Assembly (NCBI GenBank): GCA_016699815.1
Contig: CP065012.1
Location: 1,736,001 to 1,800,000, forward strand
Origin: Chitinophagaceae bacterium
GTDB taxonomy: Bacteria; Bacteroidota; Bacteroidia; Chitinophagales; Chitinophagaceae
Length of the DNA stretch: 64,000 bases
Direction of reading: 5' to 3'
Under the pieces are notes generated by a model, which saw only the letters and a program-made list of their open reading frames with translations, searched no databases and was not told where the DNA came from. The translations under genes and the position numbers were made by a program. This document shows positions 59,699 through 64,000 of the stretch, piece after piece. How positions within the stretch are numbered: the first letter of the stretch is position 1; each line of letters begins with the position of its first letter.

Positions 59699-62182
59699 GT
59701 GGCATATCCATTACATAAAATTGCAAATATTATATATGCCGAAACCGCAGGGCAACTGCCTTCGGTAGAAATTTCACGGCTATTAACCGACAGCCGGAAA
59801 TTGATATATCCCAACAAAACATTGTTTTTTGCTTTATCCGGCGCAGCCAATAACGGTATGTTTTTTATAGAAGAACTGTATCAAAACGGTGTGCGGGCAT
59901 TTGTGGTAAACAAATCATTTGCTGCCGAAGCCAATTATACAGGCGCCTTTTTTTTAATAGTGGAAGATGTAATGGCTGCTTTGCAGCAATTGGCAAGCTA
60001 TCACAGGTTGCAGTTTAATATTCCGGTAATTGGTATTACAGGCAGTAATGGAAAAACCATTGTAAAAGAATGGTTGAACCATGTATTATCTCCAGAATAT
60101 GATATTGTACGCAGCCCCAAAAGTTACAACTCACAGGTAGGCGTGCCATTGAGTGTATGGCAAATAAACAGCCATAATACACTGGGTATTTTTGAGGCCG
60201 GAATTTCTTTGCCTGGCGAAATGGAAAAACTGGAAAAAATCATTCAGCCTACCCTTGGTATTTTTACTTTTATTGGCGAAGCTCATGCCGAAGGGTTTGA
60301 AAGCATGCAGCAAAAAGCAGAAGAAAAAATTAAGCTTTTTAAAAATTGCGGCCTGCTCATTTATTGCGAAGATGAAGAAGTTGTTTCCAGCGCTGTAAAA
60401 AAAATTATTTCGGGTGGTAATAAAGCTTTGCAAACCTTTACCTGGGGAAAAAGCAGCAGGGCTTCGGTTCGGGTTAAAAATATACAACACGACAATACGG
60501 TTGCAACCATAAGCATGGTTTATCTAAATCAGCCAATGGGTTTTACTATTCCGTTTACAGATGAAGCATCTATACATAATGCCATTACCTGCTTTTGCGT
60601 GTTACTGCATTTTAAAATAGCGCCGGGCTTTATTAAAGAAAGGATGAAAACCCTTCGTGCGGTAGAAATGCGGCTGGAACTAAAACAGGGGATCAATAAT
60701 TGCGCTATCATAAACGATAGCTATAGTGCAGATATTAATTCCTTTGGTATTGCGCTTGATTTTTTGCAACAGCAGGAACAATATAACCGCAGAACGGTAA
60801 TTTTAAGCGACCTGTTGCAATCGGGCAGGGAAGCTACTGCACTTTACCGGGAAATAGCCGGGTTGCTTTTATCTAAAAACCTTTTTCGCTTTATTGGTAT
60901 TGGGCCTCAAATACAAAAAAATGCAAAAGCCTTTTCGGGTATAATCAACAAAAAATTTTATTCCTCTACCGATGAATTTATTGCAAGCCTTCCTGTATTG
61001 CAGTTGCACAATGAAACTATATTACTGAAAGGTGCAAGGGTTTTTCAGTTTGAAAAAATAAGCAGGGCGCTGGAGCAAAAGCAGCACGAAACCGTTTTGG
61101 AAATCAACCTCAATGCACTAAGGCATAATTATAATGTTTACAAACAACAGTTATTGCCCGGTGTAAGAATGATGGCTATGGTAAAGGCATTTGGCTATGG
61201 CGCCGGAAGCTATGAAGTAGCGGCATTGCTGCAACATGCTGGCACAAATTATTTAGGTGTTGCTTATGCCGATGAAGGTGTGGAATTAAGAAAAGAAGGA
61301 ATTGTATTGCCTGTTATGATAATGAATACAGAAGAAGCCGGGTTTGACCATATTGTAAAATATAACCTGGAGCCTGAAATTTATTCCTTTAAAATATTTC
61401 AATCTTTTAAAAATTATTTGCAGCAGCAGCATATCGCATCTTACAAAGTGCATATAAAGCTGGATACCGGCATGAACCGCCTTGGGTTTAAAAAAGAAGA
61501 TATAGAAAAATTAAAAGATGAAATATTTAATACGCCTCAGTTTCATATCCAATCGGTTTTTTCTCATTTAGTGGCAAGCGAAAACCTGCAAATGGAAGCA
61601 TTTACTTTTAAGCAGTTTGATGCGTACAATGAAATGGTTGCGGAAATTTCACAGGCTTGTACTTATCCTTTTTTAAAACATTTAGGCAACAGTGCTGCTA
61701 TTGTAAGGTATAAACCCATGCAATTAGATATGGTGAGGCTGGGTATTGGGTTATATGGTATTGAGGCCAATCCACTACTTCAAAAGCAATTGCTTAATGT
61801 TACCACATTAAAAACCAGCATTTCTCAAATACATCATGCAAAGGCCGGGGAAACTGTTGGGTATAACAGGGCAGGTGTTTTAAATAAAGATTCTGTAATT
61901 GCAACAGTGCGTATTGGGTATGCAGATGGTTATTTTAGGCAGCTGGGAAATGGAAACGGAAAAATGCTGGTGAATGGAAAACTGGCTCCGGTAATTGGCA
62001 ATGTTTGTATGGATATGTTAATGCTGGATATTACCGGTATTAATGCCGAAGAAGAAGATACCGTAATTGTATTTGGCGAGGATTTGCCCGTGTCACAAAT
62101 TGCTCAATGGGCGGGTACAATTCCTTATGAAATATTGTGTGGAGTTTCTCAGCGGGTACGCAGGGTTTATTATGAAGAATAA
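59699..62182 (+). CDS. murF-alr: Fused MurF (UDP-MurNAc-tripeptide:D-Ala-D-Ala ligase)-alanine racemase
   Basis: An 827-residue fusion. The MurF half (about 1-455) has the ATP loop GSNGKT (115-120) and NDSYSADINSF. The Alr half (about 460-827) has K496 in AMVKAFGYGAGSYE as the PLP lysine, HIKLDTGMNRLGF and RIGYADGYFRQLGNGNG. One protein both makes D-alanine and adds the D-Ala-D-Ala dipeptide to peptidoglycan precursors. The start is GTG at 59699, where the family opening fits. This fusion is known in Bacteroidota. Confidence 0.94.
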   Translation: MAYPLHKIANIIYAETAGQLPSVEISRLLTDSRKLIYPNKTLFFALSGAANNGMFFIEELYQNGVRAFVVNKSFAAEANYTGAFFLIVEDVMAALQQLASYHRLQFNIPVIGITGSNGKTIVKEWLNHVLSPEYDIVRSPKSYNSQVGVPLSVWQINSHNTLGIFEAGISLPGEMEKLEKIIQPTLGIFTFIGEAHAEGFESMQQKAEEKIKLFKNCGLLIYCEDEEVVSSAVKKIISGGNKALQTFTWGKSSRASVRVKNIQHDNTVATISMVYLNQPMGFTIPFTDEASIHNAITCFCVLLHFKIAPGFIKERMKTLRAVEMRLELKQGINNCAIINDSYSADINSFGIALDFLQQQEQYNRRTVILSDLLQSGREATALYREIAGLLLSKNLFRFIGIGPQIQKNAKAFSGIINKKFYSSTDEFIASLPVLQLHNETILLKGARVFQFEKISRALEQKQHETVLEINLNALRHNYNVYKQQLLPGVRMMAMVKAFGYGAGSYEVAALLQHAGTNYLGVAYADEGVELRKEGIVLPVMIMNTEEAGFDHIVKYNLEPEIYSFKIFQSFKNYLQQQHIASYKVHIKLDTGMNRLGFKKEDIEKLKDEIFNTPQFHIQSVFSHLVASENLQMEAFTFKQFDAYNEMVAEISQACTYPFLKHLGNSAAIVRYKPMQLDMVRLGIGLYGIEANPLLQKQLLNVTTLKTSISQIHHAKAGETVGYNRAGVLNKDSVIATVRIGYADGYFRQLGNGNGKMLVNGKLAPVIGNVCMDMLMLDITGINAEEEDTVIVFGEDLPVSQIAQWAGTIPYEILCGVSQRVRRVYYEE

Positions 62183-62251
62183 TAAATTTTACTGCAATTT
62201 TTTTGATAGCTAATTAACAGCTTTTACAACGGCAATAAAATCCAATCCACT

Positions 62252-62259
62252 TATCTTTG
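62252..62259 (+). promoter_or_regulatory. Candidate -7 promoter box for lspA
   Basis: TATCTTTG matches TAnnTTTG and ends 9 bases before the ATG at 62269. The leader would be only a few bases long. Confidence 0.33.
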
Positions 62260-62268
62260 CCACCTGTT

Positions 62269-62967
62269 ATGAAAAAGATTAATGTAGTTCTGCTTATTGC
62301 GCTTATCCTCATTATAGACCAGACATTTAAAATCTATATTAAAACCAATTTTCCCCTCGATTCTACCCGTTATGTGGCCGGCAATTGGTTTCAACTGTAT
62401 TTTGTAGAAAATCCCGGTATGGCCTATGGCTGGAAGTTTGGCGGAAACTGGGGAAAGATTGCCCTTACATTGTTTAGGATTATTGCCGTGGTTTTTGGTA
62501 CCTGGTATTTGGGCAGCATCCTTAAAAAAAACTATAACAAAGGGTTTATCATTTGTGCAGCGCTTATTTATGCCGGAGCATTAGGCAACCTTATAGACTC
62601 CTGTTTTTATGGCCTTATTTTTGACAAAGGCATGTTGTACAATCCACAACTCAATCACTATATTGGTTATGAAGGAATTGCACAGTTTTCAGCACAGGGT
62701 TATGCTGGTTTTTTACATGGCAATGTAGTAGATATGTTATACTTCCCGGTTATTAACGGTCATTTTCCCGATTGGTTCCCGTTTTGGGGTGGAGAAGATT
62801 TTGTATTTTTCAGGCCAATATTTAATATTGCAGATGCATCAATAAGTACTGGGGTAATTACAATATTGCTATTTCAAAAGCGTTTCCTAAAGCAGCAAAA
62901 CCATAAAGAAACAGGCTCAACCGTAGAAACAACTGCAGTAGTAAACGATGAAACACAAGTATTATAA
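62269..62967 (+). CDS. lspA: Signal peptidase II (lipoprotein signal peptidase)
   Basis: A 232-residue inner-membrane aspartic protease with four helices that cleaves lipoprotein signal peptides. Motifs: ALILIIDQTFKIYI, ENPGMAYGWKFGG, GALGNLIDSCFYG, GNVVDMLYFP and FNIADASIS with the catalytic aspartates. It is longer than most, having a loop near residues 120-150 and a C-terminal tail. The ATG at 62269 starts the typical MKK-hydrophobic opening. Confidence 0.93.
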   Translation: MKKINVVLLIALILIIDQTFKIYIKTNFPLDSTRYVAGNWFQLYFVENPGMAYGWKFGGNWGKIALTLFRIIAVVFGTWYLGSILKKNYNKGFIICAALIYAGALGNLIDSCFYGLIFDKGMLYNPQLNHYIGYEGIAQFSAQGYAGFLHGNVVDMLYFPVINGHFPDWFPFWGGEDFVFFRPIFNIADASISTGVITILLFQKRFLKQQNHKETGSTVETTAVVNDETQVL

Positions 62968-63002
62968 TCATAAAAACATATCTTAGCCATAAAATTTAAT
63001 CA

Positions 63003-64000
63003 ATGAAATTTTTTAAAGCAATATTTTTTTTAGCCCTAGTGGGTACCCTGTATACCAGCTGTCAAAAAGAAACCAGTTACGAAGGTGGCGCAACTTCCAT
63101 ATCAAGTGGCAGTTTAAAATCCGGAGGATCGGGTGATTGCCTGCCCAGCAATGTAAACGGGCTTTATAAAGTAGGCGTAACCTTAAACACTTCTAACTAT
63201 ATAGATGTAACCGTAAATGTAACTACTGCAGGTTCTTATGTTGTAAAATCTGATACGGTAAATGGGATTTATTTTAGGGGGTGTGGGTGTTTTTCAGGCA
63301 ACGGGCAACCAGGTAATTCGATTAACAGGAGGCGGTAGGCCCACATTGGCCCAGTTGAATGAATTGACCATTAAATATAACGGCAGTATTTGTAAAATTG
63401 GTATTAATTCAATTGATGCAACCACTCCCGAAGCAGAATTTCAACTCAATGGCAGCCCTGCAAATTGTACAGGATATACCGTAAATGGCAATTATGTTGC
63501 AGGCACTACACTTACGGCAGCCAATACCTTATCATTTATGGTTAATGTAACGGCTCCAGGAACTTATAGCCTTTCAGTACCAAGCGTTAACGGGGTAATA
63601 TTTACCGGTAGCGGATATTTTGCAGCAATAGGCCCTCAAACGGTTACCTTAAGTGGTTTTGGCACACCCGCCCAACCTGGAATAGTAACTGCAGATGTAG
63701 CCACACTAAGCCTTTCTACTAAATGTAGTTTTATATATACTATTATACCTTCGGGCGGTAATTTAAATGCAACATTTACCATGGCTGGTGCTGGAAGTGC
63801 CTGTGCCAATTTTTCAACTGCCGGAACTTTTACACCCGGTACGCCAATGAATGGTACCAATACAGCAACTGTAGATGCCATTGTAACCGGAACTGGAATA
63901 TATACTGTTGCCAGCAATACGGTAAATGGGGTAACTTTTGTGGCATCGGGAAACTTTACACTAACCGGAACCAGGGCTGTTACTTTAACGGCTATTGGTA
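63003..64000 (+). pseudogene. Repeat lipoprotein with a frameshift, cut by the window edge
   Basis: The reading frame begins with a lipoprotein signal (MKFFKAIFFLALVG, lipobox YTSC at C20) and a beta-rich repeat (NLYKVGV-like, TAGSYVVKSDTVNGIYF). At the run of five Gs (63277-63281) the frame is lost and a stop follows at 63336-63338. Moving one base restores GVGVFQATGNQVIRL and an open frame to the window end. Its units of about 130 residues recur (GTYSLSVPSVNGVIF..., GIYTVASNTVNGVTF...). Either the gene is broken, the run is variable, or the G count is a sequencing error. Its role is probably surface-related. Confidence 0.72.

Noticed and set aside
1..64000. tRNA genes, CRISPR arrays, insertion sequences, phage or defence genes
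   Set aside because: I saw no cloverleaf with conserved T-loop, no regularly spaced repeats, and no transposase, integrase, nuclease-helicase or toxin-antitoxin motifs. This was by eye, not by search.

Overview
The window is an ordinary, gene-dense piece of a Bacteroidota chromosome, most probably from the family Chitinophagaceae. The evidence is an AT-rich sequence; gliding genes (gldC, gldF, gldG); four secreted proteins with type IX secretion (T9SS) C-terminal sorting tails; a BatD protein; a fused MurF-alanine racemase; a free-standing N-terminal transketolase half; and many intergenic boxes of the Bacteroidota type TAnnTTTG (-7), several with TTG about 19-20 bases upstream (-33). I saw no rRNA, tRNA, CRISPR array, insertion sequence, prophage or integrase.

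Layout. 1-6.9 kb: minus-strand comEC-purH-EamA exporter and dusB-queA, with an L,D-transpeptidase between them. 7-12.1 kb: plus-strand CPBP protease, cdsA, psd, a short-chain dehydrogenase and batD. 12.1-17.7 kb: minus-strand CBS protein, BamA/TamA-like barrel, NAD kinase and a two-component system. 17.9-28.2 kb: minus strand, with a T9SS-secreted esterase, cvpA, yqeY, gldC, a glycosyltransferase, a CNNM/CBS/CorC protein, ykuK, an NlpE-META lipoprotein, a T9SS-secreted metzincin and a decayed GbsR-type regulator. 28.4-35 kb: pyruvate dehydrogenase E2, dnaX, a GNAT-like protein, frr and a WecA/TagO-type transferase. 35.2-41.2 kb: plus strand, with the transketolase N half, an FtsB/DivIC-like protein, nth, an outer-membrane protein, then a membrane protein/winged-helix pair and a Coq4-like/dgkA/DUF1361 run. 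41.2-49.6 kb: a very large TolB/BamA-like protein, an MBL hydrolase, a T9SS sugar dehydrogenase and a T9SS surface protein. 49.6-56 kb: mce, iscS-iscU-iscA, an LTA-synthase-type sulfatase and a VWA protein. 56.2-64 kb: gldF-gldG, terC, murF-alr, lspA and a frameshifted repeat lipoprotein cut by the window edge.

How the genes work together. The shared theme is envelope biology: phospholipid synthesis (cdsA, psd, dgkA), peptidoglycan (murF-alr, L,D-transpeptidase, undecaprenyl-phosphate sugar transferase), lipoprotein processing (lspA), outer-membrane barrels, T9SS cargo and gliding. Housekeeping genes for purines, tRNA modification, replication, translation recycling and Fe-S assembly lie between them.

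No clearly new defence or mobile system is visible. The best leads are a 1157-residue predicted outer-membrane protein whose N-terminal protease-like domain has lost its HExxH; a Coq4-like protein with an intact HDxxHx11E motif beside dgkA; a GbsR pseudogene with three lesions; an in-run frameshift in a surface lipoprotein; a minus-strand terminator with no gene behind it upstream of a VWA gene; and a bidirectional terminator built into the last codons of an MBL hydrolase. Gene functions are read from recognised motifs, not from database searches.
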